Assembly: GCA_019247255.1 (NCBI GenBank)
Contig: JAFAPJ010000267.1
Coordinates: 1-27,903 of the forward strand
DNA from: Methylobacteriaceae bacterium
GTDB lineage: Bacteria; Pseudomonadota; Alphaproteobacteria; Rhizobiales; Beijerinckiaceae
Direction of reading: 5' to 3'
Length of the DNA stretch: 27,903 nucleotides
How positions within the stretch are numbered: position 1 is the stretch's first letter; every line of letters starts with the position of its first letter. A program made the position numbers and the translations under genes. The notes below the pieces were generated by a model. It had not been told where the DNA came from, searched no databases, and saw nothing but the letters and a program-made list of their open reading frames with translations. Positions 17,364 to 25,327 of the stretch are shown one piece after another.

Positions 17364-20294
17364 GTGAGTACCACGGCCGGACCGGCGGCATCGTCACAGA
17401 CCGGACATCATCGAGCCTTGCGCGTTCTCACCGTCGTCCTCGCGCTGATCGCAGCGGCGTCGGCGTTCATCCCCGAAGCGTGGGCCGTCGAGGCCGTGCG
17501 GGTGACGCCGGACGTCGCGGCCGTCGACCTGACGCCCATGATCGAGCGCTTCCGCTCGAACGGCGACACGGTGCAGATCTCGACCGCGCAGGGCCGCGAC
17601 GGGATCGTGCGGCGCATCGCCGTGAAGGCGCGCGAGGCCGGCTCACGCCCGGACTGGATCGCCTTCGCGCTCACCAACACCTCCGACGAGCAGATCGAGC
17701 GGTTGCTCGTCGCGCCGCATTTCCGGCTTTCGGGCTCGGGCGTGATCTGGCCCGACCTCGGCTCGACCCGCATCGCCGCGATCACGGCGAGCGAGGGGAT
17801 CCGGCCCGAACGCGAGCCGAGCCCGGACGCCGACCTTTTCCAGATCACGCTCGACCCCGGGACGACCGTGACCTTCGTGGCGGAGCTCGCGAACGCCGAG
17901 ATCGGCCAGATCTACCTGTGGGAGGCCGAGGCCTACAAGCAGAAGGTGAACGGCCTCACGCTCTATCGCGGCATCATCATCGGCATCGCGGGGTTGCTCG
18001 CGCTCTTTCTGACGATCGTCTTCGTCGTGAAGGGCGCGCTCGTCTTCCCGGCCGCGGCGGCCCTCGCCTGGTCGGTCCTGGCCTATGCCTGCATCGACTT
18101 CGGCTTTTTCCAGCGCATCTTCCCTCTGCCGGAGCAGGCCGAGCGAATCTACCGAGCGGGCGCGGAAGCGGTGCTCTCGGCGACCCTCCTCGTCTTCCTC
18201 TTCGCCTATCTGAACCTCAGCCGCTGGCACGTGCGCTACAGCCACGTGACCGCTTTCTGGCTCGTGTTCCTGACCGCGCTCGTCGGGCTCGCGGTCGTCG
18301 ATCCGCCGGTCGCGGCCGGCGTCGCCCGGATCTCGATCGCGGCGCTCGCGGCGATCGGGCTCATCCTCATCGTCCATCTGGCGCTGCACGGCTTCGACCG
18401 CGCGGTCCTGCTCATCCCCACCTGGCTCCTCCTCGTCGCCTGGGTCACGGCCGCCGGGCTCACCGTGATGGGGCGGCTCGGGACGGACCTCGCGCAGCCG
18501 GCGCTCGTCGGGGGACTCGTGCTCATCGTCATGCTCATCGGCTTCACGGTGATGCAGCACGCCTTCTCGGGCGGCGCCTTGCCGGGCGGGGCCGGCCAGG
18601 AGGCGGAGCGGCGCGCGCTCGCGCTCGCCGGATCGGGCGACGCCGTGTTCGATTGGGACGTCGTGGCGGACCGGATCCACGTCTCGCACGAGCTCGAGAC
18701 CGCCCTTGGGCTCCGGCGCAACGCGCTGACCGGACCCGCGGTCGACTGGATCGACGCGGTCCATTCCTTCGACCGCGAGCGGTTTCGCACGGCGCTCGAC
18801 GCCGTTCTCGAGAACCGGCGGGGGCGGCTCACCCACGATTTCCGGCTGCGCGCGGCGATCGGCGCCTATCACTGGTATCGGCTGAAGGCGCGTCCGGTCA
18901 TCGGCTCGGACGGCGAGGTGATGCGGATCATCGGCACGATGTCCGACGTGACCGAGATGAAGACCGCCGAGGAGCGTCTGCTCCGCGACGCCGTCCACGA
19001 CAACCTCACGGGCCTGCCGAACCGGCAGCTCTTCCTCGACCGGCTCGACGCCGTCCTGGGCCTCTCGACCGGGGATGAGGACGGCTTGCGGCCGGCCGTC
19101 CTCGCCTTCGACCTCGACCGCTTCAAGCACGTGAACGAATCGGTCGGGCATTCGGCGGGCGACCAGATCCTCCTCACCCTGTCGCGCCGGCTCGGGCGCC
19201 TGCTGCGGGCGCAGGACACGCTCGCGCGGGTCTCGGGCGACGAGTTCGCCGCCATCATCTTGTCCGAACGCGCCGACGAGGGTCTCGAGATCCTCGCCGA
19301 TCTCATCCGGCAGACGATCTCGACCCCGATCACCTATGCGGAGCGCGAGATCTTCCTGACGGGGTCGGTCGGCCTCGCCCGCTCCGATCCGGCGAACCCG
19401 CAGAAGGCGGAGGAGCTCCTCAAGAGCGCCCAGCTCGCCATGGCGCATGCCAAGCGCGGCGGAGGCGACCATGTCGAGCTCTTCACGCCGAACATGCGGC
19501 CGCCCCAGCGCGATGACAGGCTCGGGCTGGAGGGCGACCTGCGCCGCGCGATCGATCGCGGCGAGATGCGCGTCGCCTACCAGCCGATCGTGAAGCTCGA
19601 GGACCGCACGATCGCGGGCTTCGAGGCGCTGCTGCGCTGGGATCATCCGCGGCGGGGCCGCGTCGCGCCCCAGACCTTCATCCCGATCGCCGAGGAATCG
19701 GGCCTCATCGTCGAGCTCGGCGTGTTCGCGCTCGAGCAGGCGGCCCGTGAGCTCGCAACCTGGCAGGGCGCGCTCGAGGTCGACCCGCCGATCTTCGCCT
19801 CGGTCAACGTGTCGAGCCGCCAGATCCTTCGGCACGACCTCCTGAACGACCTGAAGACCGTGCTCGCCCGCACGGGCGTGCTGCCGGGCTCGCTCAAGCT
19901 CGAGCTGACCGAGAGCCTCGTCATGGAGAATCCGGAATACGCGGCGCAGATCCTCAACCGCATCCGGGATCTCGGGGCCGGATTGTCGCTGGACGATTTC
20001 GGGACGGGCTATTCGGCGCTGTCCTACCTGCAGCGCTTCCCCTTCGACACGATCAAGATCGACCAGTCCTTCGTGCGCGACCTCGCGCATGGTCGTCCCG
20101 TTATCCTGCGCTCCATCGTGGGGCTCGCGCAGGAGCTCGGAATGGACGTCGTGGCGGAGGGCGCGGAGACCGAATCCGAGGCGATCGAACTCTATCAGAT
20201 GGGCTGCGACTACGCGCAGGGCTTCGCCTTCGGCGAGGCCATGACGCCGAGCCAGGCGCGGCGGCTCGTCGGCGCGGCGCTCGAAGCCGCCTGA
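17364..20294 (+). CDS. Seven-TM sensor PAS-GGDEF-EAL cyclic-di-GMP protein
   Basis: The 976-aa product joins an N-terminal export/anchor helix (about 20-41), a periplasmic domain (42-200), seven membrane helices (about 202-398), a PAS domain (417-531), a GGDEF domain (538-708) and an EAL domain (718-968). It should sense an envelope signal and control cyclic-di-GMP. The diguanylate cyclase motif reads SGDEF (624-628) instead of GGDEF, while the product-inhibition site RAQD (615-618) is kept at the usual spacing. The phosphodiesterase part is complete: [40 protein letters not shown]. Net activity is therefore likely phosphodiesterase, perhaps GTP- or c-di-GMP-tuned. The start is uncertain: GTG 17364 or TTG 17418; the frame is open further back but reads as a shadow of the previous gene. 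Confidence 0.88.
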   Translation: MSTTAGPAASSQTGHHRALRVLTVVLALIAAASAFIPEAWAVEAVRVTPDVAAVDLTPMIERFRSNGDTVQISTAQGRDGIVRRIAVKAREAGSRPDWIAFALTNTSDEQIERLLVAPHFRLSGSGVIWPDLGSTRIAAITASEGIRPEREPSPDADLFQITLDPGTTVTFVAELANAEIGQIYLWEAEAYKQKVNGLTLYRGIIIGIAGLLALFLTIVFVVKGALVFPAAAALAWSVLAYACIDFGFFQRIFPLPEQAERIYRAGAEAVLSATLLVFLFAYLNLSRWHVRYSHVTAFWLVFLTALVGLAVVDPPVAAGVARISIAALAAIGLILIVHLALHGFDRAVLLIPTWLLLVAWVTAAGLTVMGRLGTDLAQPALVGGLVLIVMLIGFTVMQHAFSGGALPGGAGQEAERRALALAGSGDAVFDWDVVADRIHVSHELETALGLRRNALTGPAVDWIDAVHSFDRERFRTALDAVLENRRGRLTHDFRLRAAIGAYHWYRLKARPVIGSDGEVMRIIGTMSDVTEMKTAEERLLRDAVHDNLTGLPNRQLFLDRLDAVLGLSTGDEDGLRPAVLAFDLDRFKHVNESVGHSAGDQILLTLSRRLGRLLRAQDTLARVSGDEFAAIILSERADEGLEILADLIRQTISTPITYAEREIFLTGSVGLARSDPANPQKAEELLKSAQLAMAHAKRGGGDHVELFTPNMRPPQRDDRLGLEGDLRRAIDRGEMRVAYQPIVKLEDRTIAGFEALLRWDHPRRGRVAPQTFIPIAEESGLIVELGVFALEQAARELATWQGALEVDPPIFASVNVSSRQILRHDLLNDLKTVLARTGVLPGSLKLELTESLVMENPEYAAQILNRIRDLGAGLSLDDFGTGYSALSYLQRFPFDTIKIDQSFVRDLAHGRPVILRSIVGLAQELGMDVVAEGAETESEAIELYQMGCDYAQGFAFGEAMTPSQARRLVGAALEAA

Positions 20295-20307
20295 CGCCGC
20301 CCGTCAG
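20291..20307. terminator. Possible shared hairpin between convergent genes
   Basis: CTGACG, loop CCGCC, CGTCAG form a 6-bp stem that contains both stop codons of the convergent GGDEF-EAL and CDF genes, which end nine bases apart. No T-run follows on either strand. TGA facing TCA is automatically complementary, so only part of the stem is informative. Confidence 0.25.
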
Positions 20308-21263
20308 ACAGTCGCGGGCGAGACGAGCGGGCAGGCGACGCTCGGGTCCGTCTCGACCTGCAGGGTCGCGTGCCCGATCGCGAAGCGGCTCGTCAGCTCC
20401 GCCGCGATCGCCACGAGGGCCCTGTCGCCCGGATGGCCCTCTGGCATGACGAGATGCGCGGTCAGCGCCGTCTCGGTCGTGCTCAGAGGCCAGATGTGGA
20501 GGTCGTGGAGGTCCGCGACCCCGGGCAGGGCCGCGAGATAGGCCCGGACCGCATCCGGATCGACCGCATCCGGCACCGCCGACATCGCCATCGCGAGGCT
20601 GTCCGTCAGGAGCCGCCAGGTCCCCCCGACGATGACCGCGCTGATCGCGATGCTGACGAGCGGGTCGAGCCAGAGCCAGCCGGTCAGGGCGACGAGCGCG
20701 CCCGCTGCCACGACGCCCGCCGAGACGCCGGCATCCGCCGCCATGTGCAGGAAGGCGCCCTTCACGTTGATGTCGCCGTGGCGCCCTCGCGCGAACAGCG
20801 CGGCGGTCGCCGCGTTCAGCACGAGCCCGATCGCCGCGACGATCATCACGGTCCCGCCCGCGACGGGCTCCGGGGCGAAGAGGCGCCGGACAGCCTCCCA
20901 GGTCAGCCCGCCGACGACGACGAGGAGGAACACGGCGTTGAAGAGCGCGGCGAGGATCGAGCTCTTCTTCAGGCCGTAGGTGTAGCGGCGGCTCGGCGCA
21001 CGCCGTGCCAGGATAGCTGCCACCCAGGCGACCCCGAGGCCAAGCACGTCCGAGAGGTTGTGCCCCGCATCGGCCAGGAGCGCGACCGAGTTGCTCAGGA
21101 GCCCGAAGACGACCTGGAGGAGGACGATCGCGACGTTGAGGCCGATCGCGAGCGCGAAGCGCCGGTCGAAGCTCTCCGGGGTGTGGCCATGGCCCCCCTG
21201 GCCGCCATGCGCGCCGTGATGGCCATGATGGTGGCCGTGGTGGCCGTGATGTCCGCCGCTCAT
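20304..21263 (-). CDS. Cation diffusion facilitator, zinc-type metal exporter
   Basis: The 319-aa product is a six-helix CDF transporter that exports divalent metal ions in exchange for protons at the inner membrane. The metal site residues are H68 and D72 (DAGHNLSD, helix 2) and H173 and D177 (HMAADA, helix 5), the His-Asp/His-Asp pattern of zinc-selecting members such as ZitB and the eukaryotic ZnTs. The first 27 residues are extraordinary: 12 histidines in H-G repeats, probably a cytosolic metal-binding tail. A cytoplasmic C-terminal domain (LPGVADLHDLHIWPLS, about 246-308) follows. It lies 36 bases after yqgE on the minus strand. Zinc is most likely; cobalt or nickel (DmeF-like) cannot be excluded. 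Confidence 0.9.
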   Translation of the reverse strand: MSGGHHGHHGHHHGHHGAHGGQGGHGHTPESFDRRFALAIGLNVAIVLLQVVFGLLSNSVALLADAGHNLSDVLGLGVAWVAAILARRAPSRRYTYGLKKSSILAALFNAVFLLVVVGGLTWEAVRRLFAPEPVAGGTVMIVAAIGLVLNAATAALFARGRHGDINVKGAFLHMAADAGVSAGVVAAGALVALTGWLWLDPLVSIAISAVIVGGTWRLLTDSLAMAMSAVPDAVDPDAVRAYLAALPGVADLHDLHIWPLSTTETALTAHLVMPEGHPGDRALVAIAAELTSRFAIGHATLQVETDPSVACPLVSPATV

Positions 21264-21272
21264 CGATCGCCT

Positions 21273-21292
21273 CGGCGGGCCCGAACCCGCCG
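21273..21292 (-). other. Hairpin between yqgE and the CDF gene
   Basis: CGGCGGG (21273-21279) and CCCGCCG (21286-21292) make a perfect 7-bp GC-only stem with a 6-base loop, in the 36-base gap between the yqgE stop and the CDF start. There is no T-run. It could cause partial termination or mask the CDF ribosome site (the GAGG complement at 21270-21275 overlaps it). Confidence 0.38.
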
Positions 21293-21299
21293 CCCGCCC

Positions 21300-21914
21300 T
21301 CAGGCGTGGCCGGCCTGGCTCGAGAGCATGCCGGGGTGGATGCCGATCTTGCGGAGCGCCAGATCGTACTTCACCTCGATCGACGACCCGAAGACGAGGT
21401 TCGGGTCGGCCGGGCAGTTGAGCCAGCCGTTCGCCTGGATCTCGCTTTCGAGCTGCCCCGGCGACCAGCCCGCATAGCCGAGCGCCAGGATGGCGTTCTC
21501 CGGCCCCGAGCCGCGCGCGATGGCGCGCAGGATGTCGACCGTCGCGGTCAGGCAGACCTCGTCGTCGATCGGCAGGGTCGATTGGTCGATGAAGAAGTCG
21601 GGCGTGTGGAGGACGAAGCCGCGGCTCGTCTCCATCGGGCCCCCCATCAGGACCTGCATGCGGCCGAGCCGGCCGGGCATGCGGATCGCATCGGCGTCCT
21701 TCACGATGTCGAGCTGGACCAGGAGGTCCGGAAAGCTGAGGTCGGCCGCGGGCTTGTTCAGCACGATCCCCATCGCGCCCTCGGCCGAATGGGCGCAGAC
21801 GTAGATGACCGTGCGCTCGAAGCGCTCGTCGCGCATGCCGGGCATCGCGACCAGCATCTGCCCGTCGAGGTAACCGGGCTGCACCGAGGATCCAGGCTGC
21901 CGAGGCGCACGCAT
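21300..21914 (-). CDS. yqgE: YqgE/AlgH family protein
   Basis: The 204-aa product has the family's start [42 protein letters not shown] (about 14-54) and the later RIMPGGPME-like segment ([18 protein letters not shown]) and [13 protein letters not shown]. The family has a conserved fold but no settled biochemical role; it was once linked to alginate control in Pseudomonas (AlgH). It is cytosolic with no signal peptide. It lies 104 bases after pccA on the same strand, and the gap holds a perfect 20-base inverted repeat starting 12 bases before the ATG, so it may have its own promoter and control. Confidence 0.93.
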   Translation of the reverse strand: MRAPRQPGSSVQPGYLDGQMLVAMPGMRDERFERTVIYVCAHSAEGAMGIVLNKPAADLSFPDLLVQLDIVKDADAIRMPGRLGRMQVLMGGPMETSRGFVLHTPDFFIDQSTLPIDDEVCLTATVDILRAIARGSGPENAILALGYAGWSPGQLESEIQANGWLNCPADPNLVFGSSIEVKYDLALRKIGIHPGMLSSQAGHA

Positions 21915-21925
21915 GGCCTCATGCT

Positions 21926-21945
21926 ACAAGCGCCCGAGCGCTTGT
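21926..21945. promoter_or_regulatory. Perfect inverted repeat upstream of yqgE
   Basis: ACAAGCGC, spacer CCGA, GCGCTTGT: an 8-bp perfect stem/dyad, 12 bases before the yqgE ATG (minus strand) and about 74 bases after the pccA stop. No T-run follows on either strand, so an operator or an mRNA leader structure fits better than a terminator. Confidence 0.45.
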
Positions 21946-22018
21946 CTACCCGCCGGAGGGCGCCCGGGCTGCGCGACCTTGCCGCCGGCCCGAGCCGGCC
22001 GCGATCGTCGCGCCGCCG

Positions 22019-24025
22019 TCAGGCGAATTCGAGGATCACGGCGTCGACCGCGAGGCTCTCGCCTTCCTTCGCGAGGATCTTGACGACGGTCGCGTCGCGC
22101 TCGGCGCGCAGCACGTTCTCCATCTTCATGGCTTCCACGATCGCGAGCGGCTCGCCGGCCTTCACCTCCTGGCCGGCCGCGACCTGGATCGCCTTCACGA
22201 GGCCCGGCATGGGGCACAGCAGCTGCTTGCCGGCCCCGCTCGAGCTCTTCTCCGGCATCAAGGCCGCGAGCTCGGCCTCCCGGCGCGTGTAGACCCTGAG
22301 CTCCGCCGCGAAGCCCGCATGGGCGAGCCGCATGCCGTTGAGGATCGGCCGCACCTGCACGGCCACGATCTCGGCGCCGACCGTCCCGGTCCAGACCGGC
22401 TGGGGCGGATGCCAGTCCGACGCGACCGCGAGCCGCTCGCCGGTGCCAAACGTCACGGCCCACCCGCTCGCATCGGCCCCGACCGTGAGGTCATAGCGCT
22501 CGCTCCCGATGAGGACGACGCGCTCGCGCTCGAACTGGACGAAGCCGGGCTCGCGCATCTGCCCCGAGATGCCGCGCTTGCGGCCGTTCAGCTTGTCGTC
22601 GATCGCGGCCGCGACCGCCGCGAAGAGCCGACCCGCCTCGCCCGTCGGTGCCCGCTCGGCGAAGCCGTCCGGGAACTCCTCGGCGAGGAAACCCGTCGAG
22701 AGCCGGCCCTCGCGCCAGCGCGGATGCGCCATGAGCGCGGACAGGAACGGGATGTTGTGCCGGATCCCGTCGAGCGCGAAGGCGTCGAGCGCGCGGCCCT
22801 GCCCCTCGATCGCCGCGAGCCGCGTCGGCGCGTGCGTCACGAGCTTGGCGATCATCGGGTCGTAATAGATCGAGATCTCGCCGCCCTCGTACACCCCCGT
22901 GTCGTTGCGCACGAGGACGCCGCCATCCGCCTCCCCTTCCGCCGGCGGTCGATAGGTCGTGAGCCGGCCGATCGAGGGCAGGAAGCCGCGGCTCGGATCC
23001 TCGGCATAGACCCGGCTCTCGACCGCCCAGCCGGAGAGCGTGACGTCCGACTGCCCGAAGGGCAGCGTCTCGCCGGCCGCGACCCGGATCATCAGCTCGA
23101 CGAGGTCGAGCCCGGTCACGAGCTCCGTCACCGGATGCTCCACCTGCAGCCGGGTGTTCATCTCGAGAAAGTAGAAGGACTTGTCCTGCCCGGCCACGAA
23201 CTCGACCGTGCCGGCTGAATCGTAGTTCACGGCCTTCGCGAGCGCGACCGCCTGCTCGCCCATGCGGGCGCGGGTCGCCGCGTCGAGGAGCGGCGACGGC
23301 GCCTCCTCGACGACTTTCTGGTTGCGGCGCTGGATGGAGCATTCGCGCTCGCCGAGATACACGACATGCCCGTGCTTGTCGCCGATCACCTGGATCTCGA
23401 TGTGGCGCGGGTCCGTGATGAACTTCTCGATGAAGACCCGGTCGTCGCCGAAGGACGAGGCCGCCTCCGAGCGCGCCCGGGCGAAGCCTTCGGCGACCTC
23501 CTCGGCCGCGTGGGCGATCCGCATGCCCTTGCCGCCGCCGCCCGCCGAGGCCTTGATCATCACCGGGAAGCCGATCTCACGCGCGATGGCGACCGCGTGG
23601 TCGGGGCTGTCGATCGTCCCGAGATGGCCCGGCACGGTCGAGACGCCGGCCGCCGCCGCCGCCTTCTTCGATTCGATCTTGTCGCCCATGGCGGCGATCG
23701 CGCCGGGATTGGGGCCGATGAAGGTGATGCCGGCCGCCGCGAGCGCCCGCGGGAAGGCTTCCCGCTCCGACAGGAAGCCGTAGCCCGGATGCACCGCCTC
23801 GGCGCCCGTGCTGCGGCACGCCTCCACGATGCGCTCGATGACAAGGTAGGATTCAGCCGCCGGCGCCGGGCCGATCGCGACCGCTTCGTCCGCCATGCGC
23901 ACGTGCAGCCCGTCCCGATCGGCCTCCGAATAGACCGCCACCGTCCGGATCCCCATCCGTCGCGCCGTCTTGATGACGCGGCAGGCGATCTCGCCGCGAT
24001 TGGCGATCAGGATCTTGGAGAACAT
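22019..24025 (-). CDS. pccA: Propionyl-CoA carboxylase alpha subunit (biotin carboxylase/BCCP)
   Basis: The 668-aa product carries a biotin carboxylase domain (about 1-450; MFSKILIANRGEIACRVIKTAR, ATP-grasp GGGGKGMR, EMNTRLQVEHPVTE), a linker BT domain (about 490-590, including NGMRLAHAGFAAELRVYTRREAELA in two segments) and a C-terminal biotin carrier domain with the biotinylated lysine K634 in EAMKMEN. The length and the BT/linker sequence fit the propionyl-CoA carboxylase alpha chain better than acetyl-CoA AccC (about 450 aa) or methylcrotonyl-CoA carboxylase. It makes (S)-methylmalonyl-CoA from propionyl-CoA together with a separately encoded PccB, which is not in the window. It follows the 145-aa unknown gene on the minus strand after 82 bases. 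Confidence 0.92.
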   Translation of the reverse strand: MFSKILIANRGEIACRVIKTARRMGIRTVAVYSEADRDGLHVRMADEAVAIGPAPAAESYLVIERIVEACRSTGAEAVHPGYGFLSEREAFPRALAAAGITFIGPNPGAIAAMGDKIESKKAAAAAGVSTVPGHLGTIDSPDHAVAIAREIGFPVMIKASAGGGGKGMRIAHAAEEVAEGFARARSEAASSFGDDRVFIEKFITDPRHIEIQVIGDKHGHVVYLGERECSIQRRNQKVVEEAPSPLLDAATRARMGEQAVALAKAVNYDSAGTVEFVAGQDKSFYFLEMNTRLQVEHPVTELVTGLDLVELMIRVAAGETLPFGQSDVTLSGWAVESRVYAEDPSRGFLPSIGRLTTYRPPAEGEADGGVLVRNDTGVYEGGEISIYYDPMIAKLVTHAPTRLAAIEGQGRALDAFALDGIRHNIPFLSALMAHPRWREGRLSTGFLAEEFPDGFAERAPTGEAGRLFAAVAAAIDDKLNGRKRGISGQMREPGFVQFERERVVLIGSERYDLTVGADASGWAVTFGTGERLAVASDWHPPQPVWTGTVGAEIVAVQVRPILNGMRLAHAGFAAELRVYTRREAELAALMPEKSSSGAGKQLLCPMPGLVKAIQVAAGQEVKAGEPLAIVEAMKMENVLRAERDATVVKILAKEGESLAVDAVILEFA

Positions 24026-24062
24026 GGGACCTCGGGTTGCGGCGCCGCGGGCCGGGGCCGCG

Positions 24063-24090
24063 GGCCTCAGCCGTTAGCGCAGCCGAGGCC
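24063..24090 (-). other. GC-rich hairpin in the gap upstream of pccA
   Basis: GGCCTC (24063-24068) and GAGGCC (24085-24090) pair, with a further short 2-bp inner helix, in the 82-base gap between the 145-aa gene and pccA. It could weaken read-through into pccA or end the upstream transcript, but there is no T-run. Confidence 0.3.
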
Positions 24091-24107
24091 GCCCGCAAAG
24101 CGAGGCG

Positions 24108-24545
24108 TCACGCGGGCGCGAGGCCCCAATCCCGCGCGAGCGCGCCGGCCTTGAGCCCGCGCGCCCAGCCCATGACCGAGCTCACGAGGACCTCGTGGCA
24201 GAGCTCCGACCGGCGCACGACCGCGAAGGCGACCGCGAGCGCGTTGTCGCTCGGCCCTGCCCCGCAACCGAGCGAGGTCGTCAGCCATTCGGCCGTGGCG
24301 CGGTCGACGCGGCCATGCGGCCGTGAGCTGCGCAGGACGAAGTCGACGAGCGCCGGGACCAGGAACGCGTCCCAGGCCGGGTCCTTCGCGGCGACGGCCT
24401 TGTCGAGCGCGATGAGGATGTCGGCCTCCTGCCGGGCGCCGATCCCGGCCGGCAGGAGGGACGCGAGCCGCGCGACGTCGGCGGCCCCGATTTCCCCCGC
24501 CTCGATCAGCCGGTCCACGAAGGTCCCGAGCGCCGCGTCCACCAT
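24108..24545 (-). CDS. Uncharacterised small alpha-helical protein
   Basis: I do not recognise this 145-aa protein with confidence. It is largely helical by eye, with no signal peptide or membrane segment. It shows the phrases EADILIALDKAVAAKDPAWDAF, LVPALVDFVLR and GRVDRATAEWLTTSLG, which recall a family of Rhizobiales hypothetical proteins built on 'xALDxAxxxxDPxWDxxFVxAxxDxVxx' segments, sometimes repeated; here there is one copy. Two cysteines (GCGAG and ELCHEV) are present. The ATG at 24545 has GGGAG (complement of 24553-24557) seven bases upstream and a hairpin just before that. It is upstream of pccA on the same strand and divergent from the DUF1003 gene. Codon use matches its neighbours, so I believe it is a real gene. 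Confidence 0.72.
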   Translation of the reverse strand: MVDAALGTFVDRLIEAGEIGAADVARLASLLPAGIGARQEADILIALDKAVAAKDPAWDAFLVPALVDFVLRSSRPHGRVDRATAEWLTTSLGCGAGPSDNALAVAFAVVRRSELCHEVLVSSVMGWARGLKAGALARDWGLAPA

Positions 24546-24767
24546 CTGCCGAAGCTCCCGGAGCCGTTGGTCGGCTCTCGATCGATGGGAAGAGGCTCGC
24601 CCCGGGCGCCTTCGGGAGGGTTAAGGCACATCCTGAAAGGCCCGTTCAGGTTAAGCGAGCGTCAGGACGCGTGGTTGGCGGATCGTTGCGGCGCCGGGCT
24701 CGGTCGCGGCGACGCTCGAAACCGGGCGGCGCGCCCCGACGTTGTCCCCCTGACCAAGGGCGTTTGC
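24546..24767. promoter_or_regulatory. Divergent intergenic region with direct and inverted repeats
   Basis: This 222-base gap serves the 145-aa gene (minus) and the DUF1003 gene (plus). It holds a hairpin at 24561-24577 (GAGCCG, TTGGT, CGGCTC). It also has direct repeats GGTTAAG at 24619-24625 and 24649-24655, exactly 30 bases apart. Between them lies the inverted repeat CCTGAA (24632-24637) and TTCAGG (24645-24650). The 24619-24655 part is A/T-rich for this genome and is the likely control region. The DUF1003 ribosome site is AAGGG at 24756-24760. Confidence 0.5.
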
Positions 24768-25325
24768 GTGACGGATCAGGGACAAGGGCGGGCGCCGGTC
24801 TATCCGCCTCCACAGGCGCCGGGCTTGTCGCCCGTGCTCGAACGCAACATCCAGGTCCTGCACGAGCGCCGGCGGCGGGAAGAGCGCGGCGCCTCGCTCC
24901 CGGGGCGCATCGCCGACGACGTGACCCGCTTCGCGGGCAGCATGACCTTCGTGCTGATCCATCTCCTGCTGTTCGGCGGCTGGGTCACGGTCAATCTCGG
25001 CCTCGTGCCGCCCATCCCGCGTTTCGACGAAAGCTTCGTCGTGCTCGGCACCACCGCCTCGGTCGAGGCGATCTTCCTGTCGACCTTCGTGCTCATCAGC
25101 CAGAACCGGATGGCCGCCGCCGCCGACAAGCGGGCCGATCTCGACCTTCAGGTCAGCCTTCTCTCCGAGCACGAACTCACGAAGCTGGCGACGCTCGTCG
25201 CCGCCATCGCCGAGAAGGTGGGCGTTCCGGCGAGCCGCGACCCGGAGGTCGAGGAGATCACGCGCGACATCGCGCCGGACGCCGTCCTCGACGAGATCGA
25301 GGCGCACGCGGAGCCGCGCGGCTGA
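24768..25325 (+). CDS. DUF1003 family inner-membrane protein
   Basis: The 185-aa product belongs to the DUF1003 family. A proline-rich soluble start is followed by a charged helix (LERNIQVLHERRRREERG, 24-41), two membrane helices (about 59-80 and 89-111, the second containing SVEAIFLSTFVLISQNRM), and a cytosolic helical tail (DLQVSLLSEHELTKLATLV). These are the usual family marks. Function is unknown. The GTG at 24768 is chosen because AAGGG lies seven bases upstream and the product then starts MTDQGQG; the frame is open to 24567 but the extra part is arginine-rich and lacks family resemblance. It is convergent with, and two bases from, the next gene. Confidence 0.88.
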   Translation: MTDQGQGRAPVYPPPQAPGLSPVLERNIQVLHERRRREERGASLPGRIADDVTRFAGSMTFVLIHLLLFGGWVTVNLGLVPPIPRFDESFVVLGTTASVEAIFLSTFVLISQNRMAAAADKRADLDLQVSLLSEHELTKLATLVAAIAEKVGVPASRDPEVEEITRDIAPDAVLDEIEAHAEPRG

Positions 25326-25327
25326 GG

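Noticed and set aside
17643..20090. 815-codon open frame opposite the GGDEF-EAL gene
   Set aside because: Same shadow effect: the product is repetitive R/E/D-rich sequence without motifs, while the plus strand has unmistakable domains.
20370..22292. 640-codon plus-strand frame over the CDF, yqgE and pccA genes
   Set aside because: It crosses three recognised minus-strand genes and reads as a charged shadow with no recognisable domain.
24619..24655. CtrA-type site (TTAA-N7-TTAA) at the GGTTAAG repeats
   Set aside because: The two TTAA cores are 30 bases apart, not spaced by seven, so they do not match the known CtrA box.
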